A stretch of DNA of 61,158 bases from Hyphomicrobiales bacterium (GCA_019247605.1 JAFBAS010000008.1:1-61158); one strand, 5' to 3'. Shown: positions 43,984 through 54,200, counted from the stretch's first letter. The notes: generated from the sequence alone by a model not told the origin. Numbers and translations are program-made.

Positions 43984-44757
43984 ATGGCGACGAGCTCCCC
44001 TGGCGCAATCTATCCCGATCTCGAGAACAAGAGTGTTCTCGTCACGGGAGGAGGGAGCGGCATCGGCGAGGCGATGGTGCGCGCTTTTGCGCGTCAAAAA
44101 TCCAAGGTGGGTTTCCTCGACATCAACAAGGAAGCCTCCGCGACGCTCTTCGGTGAGTTACGAAAGGCGGGGCACGCCGTCCATTTCGAGCCTTGCGATG
44201 TGACCGACACCAAGGCCCTGCGCGCGAGCATCGACAAGGTCCGTGCCGCGCAAGGCCCGATCGACGTGCTCGTGAACAATGCGGCCCATGATGAACGGCA
44301 CAAGGCCGAAGAGGTCACCGAAGAATATTGGGACGGGCGAATCGCCGTCAATCTGAAGCATCAGTTCTTCGCCGCCCAAGCCGTCCTTTCGGACATGAAG
44401 CAAAAGGGCGCGGGCTCGATCATCAATTTCGGCTCGACCTCATGGATGATCGGCCAAGGCGGAATGGCGGCCTACACCGCGTCGAAATCCGCGGTTTTGG
44501 GTCTCACGCGCTCGCTCGCGCGCGATTTTGGGCCCTTCAACATCCGCGTGAACGCCGTCGCCCCCGGCTGGATCATGACTGAGCGTCAGCTCTCGCTTTG
44601 GCTCACGCCACAAGCGGAGGCGGAGCTGATGCAGCGCCAATGCCTCAAGCGCAAACTCTACCCGCCGGACATCGCGAAGTTCGTTGTTTTCCTTGCGTCC
44701 GAAGAGGCAGGCGCCTGCACCAATCAGCATTATGTTGTCGATGGCGGCTGGGTGTAG
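43984..44757 (+). CDS. SDR family NAD(P)-dependent oxidoreductase
   Basis: A 257-residue classical short-chain dehydrogenase. The cofactor motif is TGGGSGIG (about 21-28), followed by NNAA, the catalytic Ser in NFGSTSWM, and YTASK (Tyr and Lys). VNAVAPGWIMTERQ and the C-terminal YVVDGGWV complete the fold. Related proteins oxidise aldoses or hydroxy acids. It is followed at 9 bp by the AA_synth gene and may form an operon with it, trmO and the RraA-like gene. Confidence 0.93.
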   Translation: MATSSPGAIYPDLENKSVLVTGGGSGIGEAMVRAFARQKSKVGFLDINKEASATLFGELRKAGHAVHFEPCDVTDTKALRASIDKVRAAQGPIDVLVNNAAHDERHKAEEVTEEYWDGRIAVNLKHQFFAAQAVLSDMKQKGAGSIINFGSTSWMIGQGGMAAYTASKSAVLGLTRSLARDFGPFNIRVNAVAPGWIMTERQLSLWLTPQAEAELMQRQCLKRKLYPPDIAKFVVFLASEEAGACTNQHYVVDGGWV

Positions 44758-44766
44758 GATCGTGTC

Positions 44767-45351
44767 ATGGCCGCACGCATCCGCAAGCTTCAGGTGACGC
44801 TCGAGGAGACCTGCCTCGAGGCGGGTCAGGACGTATCGCCGCCGACACGCCGCGCCCTCGCCTGCGCCGTGATCGAGAACCCCTTCGCCGGGTGCTTTGC
44901 CGCCGATCTCTCGGCGCTCGCGGAGATCGGGGCCGAGCTCGGCGATCTTTTGACCAAGCGCTGCCTTGCGGCACTCGGCATCGAGGGCCGGAAGGCTGAA
45001 AGCTTCGGCAAGGCCGCCATCGTCGGCGAAAACGGCGAGCTCGAGCACGCCGCCGCCTTGCTGCATCCGAAGATGGGGACGCCCGTGCGCGCAGCGCTCG
45101 GCAAGGGGCCGGCGCTCATCCCCTCGGCGAAGAAGATGGGCGGGATGGGAACCGCGATCGACGTGCCTCTCGGCCACAAGGATGCAGCCTTCGTGCGCTC
45201 GCATTTCGACGCCATCGAAGCGCGGGTGAATGACGCACCGCGCTCCAACGAGATCGTCGTCGCGATCGCGATCACCGCTTCCGGACGACCGCTCGCCCGG
45301 GTCGGCGGCCTCACCAAGCATGAGATCAAGGGCGAGGACGGGCTCAGATGA
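44767..45351 (+). CDS. amino acid synthesis family protein (DUF1185)
   Basis: A 194-residue protein recognised from RKLQVTLEETCLEAGQ, VIENPFAGCFAADLSALAEIGAELG, GKAAIVGENGELEHAAALLHPKMG and the C-terminal NEIVVAIAITASGRPLARVGG. The family name derives from complementation data; the biochemical role is unknown, and members often occur in catabolic clusters. The stop overlaps the next gene by 4 bp (ATGA). Confidence 0.88.
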   Translation: MAARIRKLQVTLEETCLEAGQDVSPPTRRALACAVIENPFAGCFAADLSALAEIGAELGDLLTKRCLAALGIEGRKAESFGKAAIVGENGELEHAAALLHPKMGTPVRAALGKGPALIPSAKKMGGMGTAIDVPLGHKDAAFVRSHFDAIEARVNDAPRSNEIVVAIAITASGRPLARVGGLTKHEIKGEDGLR

Positions 45352-45821
45352 CAATAAAGCCGCGGCTTGCCCCGACCGACGATCTTCGTCCGGGCGAGGT
45401 GGCGCTCGGCGTCGAGCCAGCTGCCGGATCGGCGAGTCTTTTTTTCATCGGGCGCATCTTCACCCCTTGGGCGACGCGCGGCGAATGTCCGAGGCGTGGC
45501 GATCTTGCCGGTCCGTTGTGCCGGGTCGACATCGCGGAACCTTGGAGAGAGGCGCTCTTCGGAATCGAGACCTGCGAGCGCCTCCAGCTTCTCTATTGGA
45601 TGCACCTTTCCCGCCGCGACCTCGTGCTGCAGAACCCGCGGCACGGCGATCGAATCCACGGCACTTTCGCGTTGCGCTCGCCCGTTCGTCCGAACCCGAT
45701 CGCCTCCTCGATCGTGGTGCTCGAGCGCGTCGAGGGCTCGCGCCTTTTCGTGCGCGGCCTCGATTGCGTCGACGGCACGCCCCTCCTCGATATCAAGCCC
45801 GAGCATTGCCCGCGCGCCTGA
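45348..45821 (+). CDS. trmO: TrmO-family tRNA m6t6A37 methyltransferase (TsaA domain)
   Basis: A 157-residue single-domain protein with the TsaA signature FALRSPVRPNPIASSIVVLE. GRIFTPWATRGECPRRGD and LDCVDGTPLLDIKP are also typical. In E. coli TrmO methylates t6A37 of tRNA-Thr with SAM. The gene is translationally coupled to the DUF1185 gene, an odd partner for a tRNA modification enzyme; some TsaA-domain proteins may have other substrates. Confidence 0.86.
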   Translation: MTIKPRLAPTDDLRPGEVALGVEPAAGSASLFFIGRIFTPWATRGECPRRGDLAGPLCRVDIAEPWREALFGIETCERLQLLYWMHLSRRDLVLQNPRHGDRIHGTFALRSPVRPNPIASSIVVLERVEGSRLFVRGLDCVDGTPLLDIKPEHCPRA

Positions 45822-45920
45822 CTTCGCTTGCGCTTCAGGCTCGCTTGTTTTGCATCCGCCACCTTTGTCGCATAAGCCTAACAGGTGGGGGATTTCGTGA
45901 TCGGCTCGAAGAGGAATTGC

Positions 45921-46592
45921 ATGCCCATCGGCTTCCACATTCACAAGGCGCCCGCGCGGCCCAAGCCCGAATTCCTCGAGCAGTTTCGCGATGTCGTGAC
46001 CGCGCATCTTAGCGACAATATGAGCCGCATGTGCGGCACCGTCGGTTTGCGGCGCTACAACCCGCGCGGCAAGCTCGTCGGCACGGCGCTCACGGTGCGC
46101 ACACGCCATGGCGACAACCTGATGATTCACAAAGCGCTCAACCACGCCGCGCCCGGCGACGTGCTCGTCGTCGATGGCGGCGGCGACATCAGCCAGGCCT
46201 TGGTCGGCGAGCTCATGATGCTCTACGCGCGTTCCCGCGGCATCGTGGGCTTCGTCATCGACGGCGCGATCCGCGATGTCGCCGCCTTCGCCGATTCGGA
46301 TTTCCCTTGCTACGCCCGCGGCGAAACTCACAAGGGCCCCTACAAGGACGGCCCCGGCGAAATCCACGTGCCGGTGACCATCGGCGGTCTCGTCATTCAC
46401 CCCGGCGACATCGTGGTGGGCGACGAGGACGGGGTCGTCGCGCTTTCGCCCGCCATTGCTCCCGAAGTGCTTGCCGCCGCCCGCAAGCAATTCGAACGCG
46501 AGGAGAAGGCGAAGGCCGATATCGCGGCCGGCCGCTACGATCGTTCCTGGGTGGACAAAGCCTTGGCCGCCAAGGGTGTGCTCGGCTCTTGA
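45921..46592 (+). CDS. RraA-like / 4-hydroxy-4-methyl-2-oxoglutarate aldolase family protein
   Basis: A 223-residue protein of the RraA fold. GDVLVVDGGGD, VGELMMLYARSRGIVGFVIDG and the active-site DGAIRDVAAF (Arg-Asp) are conserved. ATG 45921 has AGAGGAA upstream; an in-frame start 36 nt earlier lacks one. Members are either metal-dependent aldolases (HMG/CHA aldolase) or, in enterobacteria, RNase E inhibitors. The metabolic setting after SDR and DUF1185 genes favours an aldolase or decarboxylase role. Confidence 0.88.
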   Translation: MPIGFHIHKAPARPKPEFLEQFRDVVTAHLSDNMSRMCGTVGLRRYNPRGKLVGTALTVRTRHGDNLMIHKALNHAAPGDVLVVDGGGDISQALVGELMMLYARSRGIVGFVIDGAIRDVAAFADSDFPCYARGETHKGPYKDGPGEIHVPVTIGGLVIHPGDIVVGDEDGVVALSPAIAPEVLAAARKQFEREEKAKADIAAGRYDRSWVDKALAAKGVLGS

Positions 46593-46773
46593 CCGATCCT
46601 AACGGCCACCATTTCTCGCAGGATGGAACGCTAAATCGAGGCGCATGCGCCATTCAACACGCGTGCGAACGGCACAAATATTGGCTCCGAACACATTGCA
46701 AGAAGACAGCCATGGCACTTCGCGCTAACTGGGGTGTGATCACTGGTGCGGTTCATGGTGAAAGGTTGGTCCG

Positions 46774-47751
46774 ATGAGGCGCCGAAATTTTATCGTCTGC
46801 GTCGGCGGCGCGCTGGCAACCTGCGCTGCGCCGGGTGCGGTCCGGGCGCAATCACGCAAAATGCTGCGGCTCGGAATGGCTTCCATTCTGCCGCAGAACA
46901 CACCCTTCATGGACGCCTTCGTGAAGCGTTTGCGCGAGCTTGGTTATGAGGAGGGAAAAAATCTTGCCGTCGATTACGTGAAAGTTTTTTCACCGGCCGA
47001 ATACCCGGCGGCTATGGAAGAAGTACTGCGGCGCAATGTCGATATCATCGTCGCGCAGGGGCCGGACACGACCTTGCAATCCGCGATGGCGGCAACCAAG
47101 AACTTGCCCATCGTCATGATTGCAATCGATTATGATCCGTTCGCTCGCGGGTATGTGACGAGCCTCGCGCATCCCACGGGCAATGTCACCGGCGTCTTCT
47201 TCCAGCAAATCGAATTGTCGGCCAAGCGTCTGGAAATTGCAAAACAACTTATTCCGGGCCTGCAGTCGGCGGCCGTGTTTTGGGATAGCGGTTCCGCGGA
47301 TCAGTTCCAATCCTTGAAAACCTCCGGTGAAAATCTCGGGATACGGCTCTTTGACGTGGAGCTGCGCGATCCACCCTATAATTATGAGTCCGCGTGGGAA
47401 CGCGTGCCGGCAGATTTTCGCACCATGCTGATATTGCCCACCTCGGGTGTGCTTTTTCGCGACCGCCAGCGGATCGCGAGTGTCACGGTGGAGCACCGCA
47501 TTCCGGCAATGTTCCCCTTTCGAGATTGGGTCGACGCCGGCGGCCTCGTTTCGTATGGCGCGAGCTTGCCAGGTTTATTCGCGCGCGCCGCCGAATACGT
47601 GCAAAAATTGGCAAAAGGCGCCTCGCCGGCGGATTTGCCGATCGAGCAGCCGACAACGTTCGAGCTGGTCTTGAATCTGAGGACCGCCAAGGAAATCGGC
47701 CTGACCATTCCCCAGGCGATTCTCCTGCGCGCCGACGAGGTGATCGAATGA
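46774..47751 (+). CDS. orphan ABC_sub_bind-type periplasmic binding protein, copy 1
   Basis: A 325-residue PF04392-type binding protein. It begins MRRRNFIVCVGG, a twin-arginine (TAT) leader of about 25 residues ending in RAQ. The mature part has the family flow LRLGMASILPQNTPFMDAF, LRELGYEEGKNLAVDY, LAHPTGNVTGVF, and the C-terminal LRADEVIE. Family members bind amino-acid-like or aromatic solutes (TrpX is one). No permease or ATPase gene lies within 14 kb in either direction of the array; instead four paralogues and signalling genes follow. Confidence 0.9.
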   Translation: MRRRNFIVCVGGALATCAAPGAVRAQSRKMLRLGMASILPQNTPFMDAFVKRLRELGYEEGKNLAVDYVKVFSPAEYPAAMEEVLRRNVDIIVAQGPDTTLQSAMAATKNLPIVMIAIDYDPFARGYVTSLAHPTGNVTGVFFQQIELSAKRLEIAKQLIPGLQSAAVFWDSGSADQFQSLKTSGENLGIRLFDVELRDPPYNYESAWERVPADFRTMLILPTSGVLFRDRQRIASVTVEHRIPAMFPFRDWVDAGGLVSYGASLPGLFARAAEYVQKLAKGASPADLPIEQPTTFELVLNLRTAKEIGLTIPQAILLRADEVIE

Positions 47752-47869
47752 GAAGGCGGGTGTCAGCTCTTGATGATCCGGGTGGATCGTCCTGGGCTCG
47801 TCTCGCAGGCCCTACGACCTCGCCTCGTTATCGCGTCGCGACGACGAAATGACGTGAGCGGAGAAGAGC

Positions 47870-48841
47870 ATGAGGCGGCGCATTTTCATTCTTGGTCTTG
47901 GCACAGCCATGGTCGCTCGCCCGCTCGGTGCGAATGCTCAACCAGCGGCCATATCGCGGGTCGGGTATGTCTGGGTCGGCAGGCGTGGCACGAACGTCAG
48001 CGGTGCCGGGCTGCGCAAGGGGCTTTCCGATCTGGGCTACGAGATCGGACGAAACATCACACTCGAAGAGCGCTACGCCGATGACGACGGCGCCAGGGTG
48101 CCGACGCTCATCTCCGAGCTTCTGGCGCAGAAGGTCGACCTGCTCGTAACGCCCGGCTCCTTTGCGACGCTCGCGGCACGGCGCGCGACCTCGACCGTGC
48201 CAATCGTCTTCGTCAGCGGTGATCCGGTGAAGGCCGGAATCGTGGCGAGTCTCAACCGGCCCGGCGGCAATGCGACCGGAATGTCGATCCTCGCAAGCGA
48301 TTACAGCGCGAAGTGGCTGGAGTTGATGAAAGACGCCCTGCCGAAGCTCACGCGGGTGGCGGTACTTCGGAATCTAGATAGTCCTTCGACGAGTGCGGAA
48401 ATCGAGCGAATGAAAACCGCCGCGCAAGCGCTGGGCGTCGATTTGTCTCTCTTCCGCGCAAACGCCGAGGAAATCGAGCAAAGCCTGGCATCGATCGCGA
48501 ATGGCGCGTTTGACGGGCTCGCCTTGACCACCGACCCTTCGCTGGAATCGCTGACCACGCGGGTCATCTCCTTCGCCGCGGAACACCGCCTGCCCGCAAT
48601 CTACCCTTTCAGCTTCGCCGTCGAGCAAGGGGGACTGATGTCATATGCCACCGACCTCTTCGAGATGTGGCGGCACGTTGCGAGCTACGTCGATCGCATC
48701 CTGAAGGGCGAAAAGCCGGCCGACCTTCCCGTCGAACAGGTCGAACGGATCGAGCTCAAAATCAATCTCAAGACCGCGCGCGCCCTCGGCCTTGTTATGC
48801 CCGCATCCCTGCTCGCCCGAGCCGACGAGGTGATCGAATGA
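47870..48841 (+). CDS. orphan ABC_sub_bind-type periplasmic binding protein, copy 2
   Basis: A 323-residue paralogue starting MRRRIFILGLGT with a TAT leader. Mature features are RVGYVWVGRRGTNVSGAGL, LSDLGYEIGRNITLEERYADDD, LNRPGGNATGMSILAS and the C-terminal PASLLARADEVIE. It is 118 bp after copy 1 and its stop lies 8 bp from the stop of the convergent copy 3. Sequence divergence from copy 1 is large, so these are old duplicates with probably different ligands. Confidence 0.9.
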   Translation: MRRRIFILGLGTAMVARPLGANAQPAAISRVGYVWVGRRGTNVSGAGLRKGLSDLGYEIGRNITLEERYADDDGARVPTLISELLAQKVDLLVTPGSFATLAARRATSTVPIVFVSGDPVKAGIVASLNRPGGNATGMSILASDYSAKWLELMKDALPKLTRVAVLRNLDSPSTSAEIERMKTAAQALGVDLSLFRANAEEIEQSLASIANGAFDGLALTTDPSLESLTTRVISFAAEHRLPAIYPFSFAVEQGGLMSYATDLFEMWRHVASYVDRILKGEKPADLPVEQVERIELKINLKTARALGLVMPASLLARADEVIE

Positions 48842-48849
48842 AGGAGATT

Positions 48850-49836
48850 TTACTCGAGCACTTCGTTCGCTTGCGCCAGCAGATTCGGTGAAAATGTTGT
48901 GCCGGTCGCGCTGGCGGCTTTCGAGTTCAGGACTAATTGAAAGTCAGTCGGTCTGTACACCGGCGTTTCAGCGGGTTTGGCTCCCTTAATAACGGTGGCG
49001 ACGTAGCGACCAAGATGCTGATACCAAATGGGAAGGTTCGGACCATACGACATCAGTCCACCGCTGTCTGGCAGACTTCGAAAGATAGAGACGGCAGGTA
49101 TGCGGTTTGTTGTCGTAATATCCGCGATGCGATTGGCTCGCGCGTTGATGATTGGTGATCCCAGCGAAATGAGCGCTTGGGGGCGTTCTTTAATTCCGGT
49201 CGTGATCACAGATTCCATTTCTGCGGCGTTACGAAATTCAAGCACCTGAAGGTCGATAGCCACTGTCTTGGCTGCGTCGGTCAACGCACGAAGTTGAAAT
49301 TCGCCTGTGTTGGCGTCCCAAAGGACGGCGATCTTTCGCGCGTCTGGTGCGACATCTCTTACTAACTGAAGCCATCTGCCGGTCAGACCCGGAGCATCCA
49401 AAAACAGGCCGGTAATGTTTTTGCCCGGCGTGGCCAGACTAGCCACGTAACCGCTGGCGACGGGGTCGGTTTCGAGATCAACTGCAACGATGGGAATATC
49501 TTTTGTCGCAGCTTTTGCCGCCTCTATAGAAGGACGAGCAGTAGCCACCAGGATGTCGACCTTGAGCCCGACGAGCTCCTGCGCAAATCCCGGAAGGGTT
49601 TCAGGTTTACCCTCCGCCCAACGAGGCTCAATCCTGATGGTTTCGCCGTCCGAATAACCCTCTTTGCGCAAGGCATCCCTAAGCCCTACGATGGCCGCTC
49701 CCGGATCGGTGGCATTTGAAAACCCGGGCGTGAGGAATCCGATTACCGGCACTTTGCGCGTTTGTTGAGCCCTGAGGCCAAGGGGCCACGATATCAACAC
49801 ACCAGTAGACAAGCCGATAAATTCGCGCCGCCTCAT
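48850..49836 (-). CDS. orphan ABC_sub_bind-type periplasmic binding protein, copy 3
   Basis: A 328-residue paralogue on the minus strand. ATG 49836 (MRRREFIGLST) gives the TAT leader; an in-frame start 18 codons earlier does not. Features are VIGFLTPGFSNATDPGAAIV, LRKEGYSDGETIRIEPRWAEG, LATPGKNITGLFLDAPG and C-terminal LLAQANEVLE, a variant of the family ending. Its base composition is less GC-rich than neighbours. It is divergent from copy 4 with a striking 20-bp palindrome between them. Confidence 0.9.
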   Translation of the reverse strand: MRRREFIGLSTGVLISWPLGLRAQQTRKVPVIGFLTPGFSNATDPGAAIVGLRDALRKEGYSDGETIRIEPRWAEGKPETLPGFAQELVGLKVDILVATARPSIEAAKAATKDIPIVAVDLETDPVASGYVASLATPGKNITGLFLDAPGLTGRWLQLVRDVAPDARKIAVLWDANTGEFQLRALTDAAKTVAIDLQVLEFRNAAEMESVITTGIKERPQALISLGSPIINARANRIADITTTNRIPAVSIFRSLPDSGGLMSYGPNLPIWYQHLGRYVATVIKGAKPAETPVYRPTDFQLVLNSKAASATGTTFSPNLLAQANEVLE

Positions 49837-49907
49837 TCGTCCACCTCTAAAGGCAATGGCCTGCCGAGTCCCCGGCCACGGCGGACGCAAAAGCGGTTTA
49901 GTCTAGT

Positions 49908-49952
49908 TTGTCAACAGCACAGCTAGGCAGACTATAGTCTGCCTGTTAACAG
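49908..49952. promoter_or_regulatory. divergent promoter with 20-bp perfect palindrome
   Basis: AGGCAGACTATAGTCTGCCT (49925-49944) is a perfect 20-bp palindrome and is followed by a second overlapping one, CTGTTAACAG (49943-49952). A possible plus-strand -35 is TTGTCA (49908-49913) with -10 TATAGT (49933-49938) inside the palindrome, at a long 19-bp spacing. An operator occluding the promoter for copies 3 and 4 is the simplest reading. Confidence 0.6.
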
Positions 49953-50092
49953 TTCGTCCCACTCGCGTGATCGTTAGAGCTAAGGGCTCGCACCCGCTTA
50001 CGTTCGACAATCGACTGCCGTGCGCTACCAGGAGACTTCGATCCCTTCTATCGCTCAATTTGAGTTCTACGAACCCATGGGTTGGAGAAATA

Positions 50093-51058
50093 ATGAGACG
50101 CCGCAAGTTTATCGGTCTTCTCGGGAGCGCCGCTGCCTGGCCTTTCGGGGCGAGGGCGCAGGAGCCTGGCCGTATCTATCGCCTCGGGTTTCTCGGCAGC
50201 GGTCCACGCAATAATTATTTTCCCGTTTTCGAACCTCTCCGCCGCGCCGGCTTCATCGAGGGCCAAAACCTGATCGTCGATTGGCGCGCTTTTGCGCAGC
50301 AGGTCGACAAAATGCCGGAGCTCGCAAGAGAGCTCGTCGAGGGGAAGCCCGACGTCCTTTATGCCAGCGGAGATCTTGCAATATCGGCCTTGCTGCAGGT
50401 GACCTCAACGATCCCAATTGTGGGTGTGACCGAGGACATGGCGGGGTCGGGATTGGTGAGATCGCTGGCCCGGCCTGACACAAATCTCACAGGTGTGAGC
50501 ATCTTCTCGACCGAGCTCGACGGCAAGCGGCAGGAACTCCTCATTGATGCCTTGCCCGGGTTGAAGCGCTTGGGCGTGCTTGCCGACACCCGCGCAACCG
50601 GAGCGCCGCCGCTTCAGGCTCTGCATGAGGCGGCGCGCGCACGGAATGTCGAGCTCCTGGTGCAACCCGTCACAAGATCGGAAGAGATCGGGAATGCCAT
50701 CGAGGCGGCAAAAGAGTCGGGCGCCACCGCATTGAATGTGCTGGCCTCGCCCGTTTTCTACGCTTTCCGGGGGGTCATCATGCAACGTGCCGCCGAGCTT
50801 CGTCTGCCGGCCATTTACCAGTTTCCGGAAGAGGCCAAGGAAGGTGGCTTTGCGGCCTACGGCCCGAGCTTCGTCGCCCTATACGTGGATATGGTAACGC
50901 CAAAGCTTGTCGGATTGTTGCGCGGCGCCAAGCCTTCCGATTTTCCCGTCGAGCAGCCGAGCAAGTTCAAATTGGTCGTCAATCTCAAGACAGCCAAGGC
51001 GCTTGGCGTTGCGATCCCGGAATCATTCCTTCTCCGCGCCGACGAGGTGATCGAGTGA
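50093..51058 (+). CDS. orphan ABC_sub_bind-type periplasmic binding protein, copy 4
   Basis: A 321-residue paralogue. ATG 50093 (MRRRKFIGLLGS) is supported by a GGAGA site and gives a TAT leader ending in GARAQ. Mature features are YRLGFLGSGPRNNYFPVFEPL, LARPDTNLTGVSIFSTELDG, and C-terminal PESFLLRADEVIE. Its stop (GAGTGA) overlaps a vestigial start of a deleted copy. The membrane histidine kinase follows 153 bp later on the same strand, so this protein is the best candidate for a partner of that kinase. Confidence 0.9.
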   Translation: MRRRKFIGLLGSAAAWPFGARAQEPGRIYRLGFLGSGPRNNYFPVFEPLRRAGFIEGQNLIVDWRAFAQQVDKMPELARELVEGKPDVLYASGDLAISALLQVTSTIPIVGVTEDMAGSGLVRSLARPDTNLTGVSIFSTELDGKRQELLIDALPGLKRLGVLADTRATGAPPLQALHEAARARNVELLVQPVTRSEEIGNAIEAAKESGATALNVLASPVFYAFRGVIMQRAAELRLPAIYQFPEEAKEGGFAAYGPSFVALYVDMVTPKLVGLLRGAKPSDFPVEQPSKFKLVVNLKTAKALGVAIPESFLLRADEVIE

Positions 51059-51103
51059 GGCGCCGTTTTGGCCTGGTGAGGCGCCGATGAGGCGATCGAA
51101 TGA
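51055..51103 (+). pseudogene. 49-bp relic of an internally deleted ABC_sub_bind gene
   Basis: A GTG overlapping the stop of copy 4 opens VRRRFGLVRRR, like the MRRR-F-I leaders of the paralogues, and after a frame change the sequence reads ADEAIE-stop (51083-51103), matching the ADEVIE ending. Everything between is missing. It is best explained as a tandem copy lost by internal deletion, leaving its first and last codons. Confidence 0.55.
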
Positions 51104-51211
51104 TTTCATCAGGACATGGCTTTACGGCTGAGCCTTACCTTGTCGGCTGCGGTTCTTGGACATCTCGTAGCGCGGCAAGACAAGGCCAAATCTAATTGCT
51201 AAAGAGCCAGA

Positions 51212-54200
51212 ATGAGCATCTCCGTTCACCCCCCTTCCGATCCGGGAGGTGTCGCGGCCAGGGCTGCGGCGCGTACCGAGCCGTCCGCGAGCAAGCCTTT
51301 CGGGGCACGGACACGCACCCGGCTCTTCACCAAATACGTCGCGCTGTTCGTCGCGGTCGTCGCCATCGCGCTGTTGTCCAATGGCATCTTCGAGGTCTTC
51401 TTCTATTATCGCGAACACAAGGCGGCCTTGATCCGCATCCAGCACGAACAGGCAGAGGCGGCGGCGGCCAAAATCGGCCAATTCATCAAGGAGATCGAAA
51501 ACCAGCTCGGCTGGACGACGCAGCTTCCGTGGTCGGCAGGCTCGATCGAACAACGACGGTTCGATGCGCTGCGATTGCTGCGGCAGGTGCCGGCCATCAC
51601 CGAACTCGCGCAGGTCGACTCGACCGGCAAGGAGCGGCTCAGGGTTTCGCGGCTCGCCATGGATGTTGTCGACAGCGGGCTCGACCTTTCCCAAGACTCG
51701 AAATTCAGCGAGGCGCAAGCCCACAAGGTCTATTATGGACCGGTCTATTTCCGACGCGATTCCGAGCCCTACATGACCCTGTCGCTCGCCGGAACCCGCA
51801 AGGATGCCGGTGTGAGCATTGCCGAGGTCAATCTCAAGCTGATCTGGGACGTGGTGTCACAGATCAAGGTCGGCGAGCATGGCCATGCCTATGTGGTGGG
51901 TCCGGCCGGACGGCTGATCGCCCATCCGGACATCAGTCTCGTTTTGCGCAACACCGACATGTCGAAGCTGCCGCAGGTGCAGGCGGCGCAGGCCGGTGGG
52001 TCCGATGCCGATTCCGAATCGCTGCAAGGAGCCAAGAATATTCAAGGTCAGGAGGTGCTGACGGCCTCCGCGCCCATTGCGCCGCTTGGCTGGACGATGT
52101 TCGTCGAGCTGCCGGTGGAAGAAGCCTATGGGTCGCTTTACGCCGCCTTGCAGCGACTTGCGTTGGTGCTGGCGGCCGCCTCGCTTTTTGCGGTGCTCGC
52201 CGGAATATTCCTGGCGCGCCGCATGGTCGGTCCGATCCAGGCGCTGCGCGCCGGTGCCGAACGCATCGGTGGCGGCGATTTCGGGCAGAGGATCTCGATC
52301 ACGACGGGCGACGAGCTCGAGGGACTTGCCGACCAGTTCAACGAGATGGGCGCTCGTCTGCAAGAGTCTTACGCCGATCTCGAGCACAAGGTCGAGCAGC
52401 GGACGTCGGAGCTGAAGCAATCGCTCGAGCAGCAGACCGCGACCGCCGAGGTGCTCAAGGTGATCAGCCGCTCGGCATTCGATCTCCAAAGCGTTCTCAA
52501 AACGCTTCTCGCTTCGGCGGCCAAACTCTGCGAAGCCGAGAAGGGCATTATCTTTCTCCGAAAGAAGAACAGCTATCGCTTGGCCTCCAATTACGGCTTC
52601 TCCCCCGAGTTCGAGGCCTTTGCCAAGGCCAATCCATTTCCAATGGATAATGCCAGCACGACGACCCGCGCCGCGCAATCCGGTGGAATAGTCCAGGTCG
52701 TTGACGTGCTTGCAGACCAGACCCGGAGCGCCCTCGCACGTGAGTATCAGCGGCTAGGTGGGTTTCGGACGAATCTCGGCATCCCGCTGAGGCGCGGGGG
52801 CGAAACGATTGGCGTCTTTACCCTGACACGACAGGAGGTCCGGGCTTTCACCCCGCGCCAGATCGAGCTTCTGCAAACCTTCGCCGACCAAGCGGTGATC
52901 GCGATCGAAAACGCACGGCTTTTCAACGAGACCAAGGAAGCATTGGAACGGCAGACCGCGACATCGGACATTCTGAACGTGATTGCCGGTTCGCCGACAG
53001 ACACAAGGCCGGTCTTCGAGGCGATAGCGAGCCGGGCGAAAAGCCTGGTCGCGGGCTTCTCCAGCACCGTCTTCCGTTTCATCGATGGACAGACCCATCT
53101 CGAAGCGTTCACACCGACCGCACCGGAAGCGGACAAAATCTTGACCTCGACTTTTCCTCGTCCGGTCGCCGATTTCGCTCCCTTTCGAATGGCTCAATCG
53201 GGCGAGGTCACGCAAGTTCCGGACGTCGAGGTCTTGACGGACGAGATCAAGGATATCGGCCGTGCGCGCGGTTTCCGCAGCATGCTGTTCGCTCCGCTGA
53301 TGAACAAGGGGGTGTCGATCGGCTTCATCGCGGTGACCCGCGTCGAGGCGGGCAGCTTCGCCGAGCATCATGTGCAATTGCTCAGGACCTTCGCGGATCA
53401 GGCGGTGATCGCGATCGGCAACACTGAGCTGTTCAACGAGGTGCAGCAGCGCACGCGCGAGCTTTCCAAATCGCTCGATGATTTGCGCACCGCACAAGAT
53501 CGCCTGGTGCAGACCGAGAAACTGGCCTCGCTCGGCCAGCTCACCGCCGGCATCGCGCATGAGATCAAGAACCCGCTCAACTTCGTCAACAATTTCTCGG
53601 CGTTGTCGGTCGAACTGCTCGACGAGCTGAAGGAGGTGCTGGAATCGAAGGACCTCGACGGCAAGGTGCGCGAGGAGATCGACGAGATCGCGCAGATGCT
53701 CAAAGGCAATCTGCAAAAGGTGGTGCAGCACGGCAAGCGCGCCGATTCGATCGTCAAGAACATGCTCCTGCATTCACGCGAGGGTTCCGGCGAAATTCGG
53801 CCGGCCGACATCAACGCGATCGTCGAGGAGAGCCTCAATCTCGCCTATCACGGCGCACGCGCTGAGAATTCCAGCTTCAATATTACGCTGAAGCGTGATT
53901 TCGATCCCGCTGCCGGTATGATCGAGCTTTACCCGCAGGAGATCACGCGGGTGTTTCTCAACCTCATTTCCAACGGTTTTTATGCCGCCAGCAAGCGCAA
54001 GGAAACCGGCGACGAAGGTTTTGAGCCGTCATTGACGGTCATCACGAAAAGCCTGGGCAGCGAGGTCGAGATCCGAATCCGCGACAACGGCACCGGAATC
54101 CCGGCGGAAGTCAGGGAGAAGATGTTCAATCCATTCTTCACGACGAAACCCGCCGGCGAAGGCACGGGGCTCGGGCTGTCGATGAGCCACGACATCGTCG

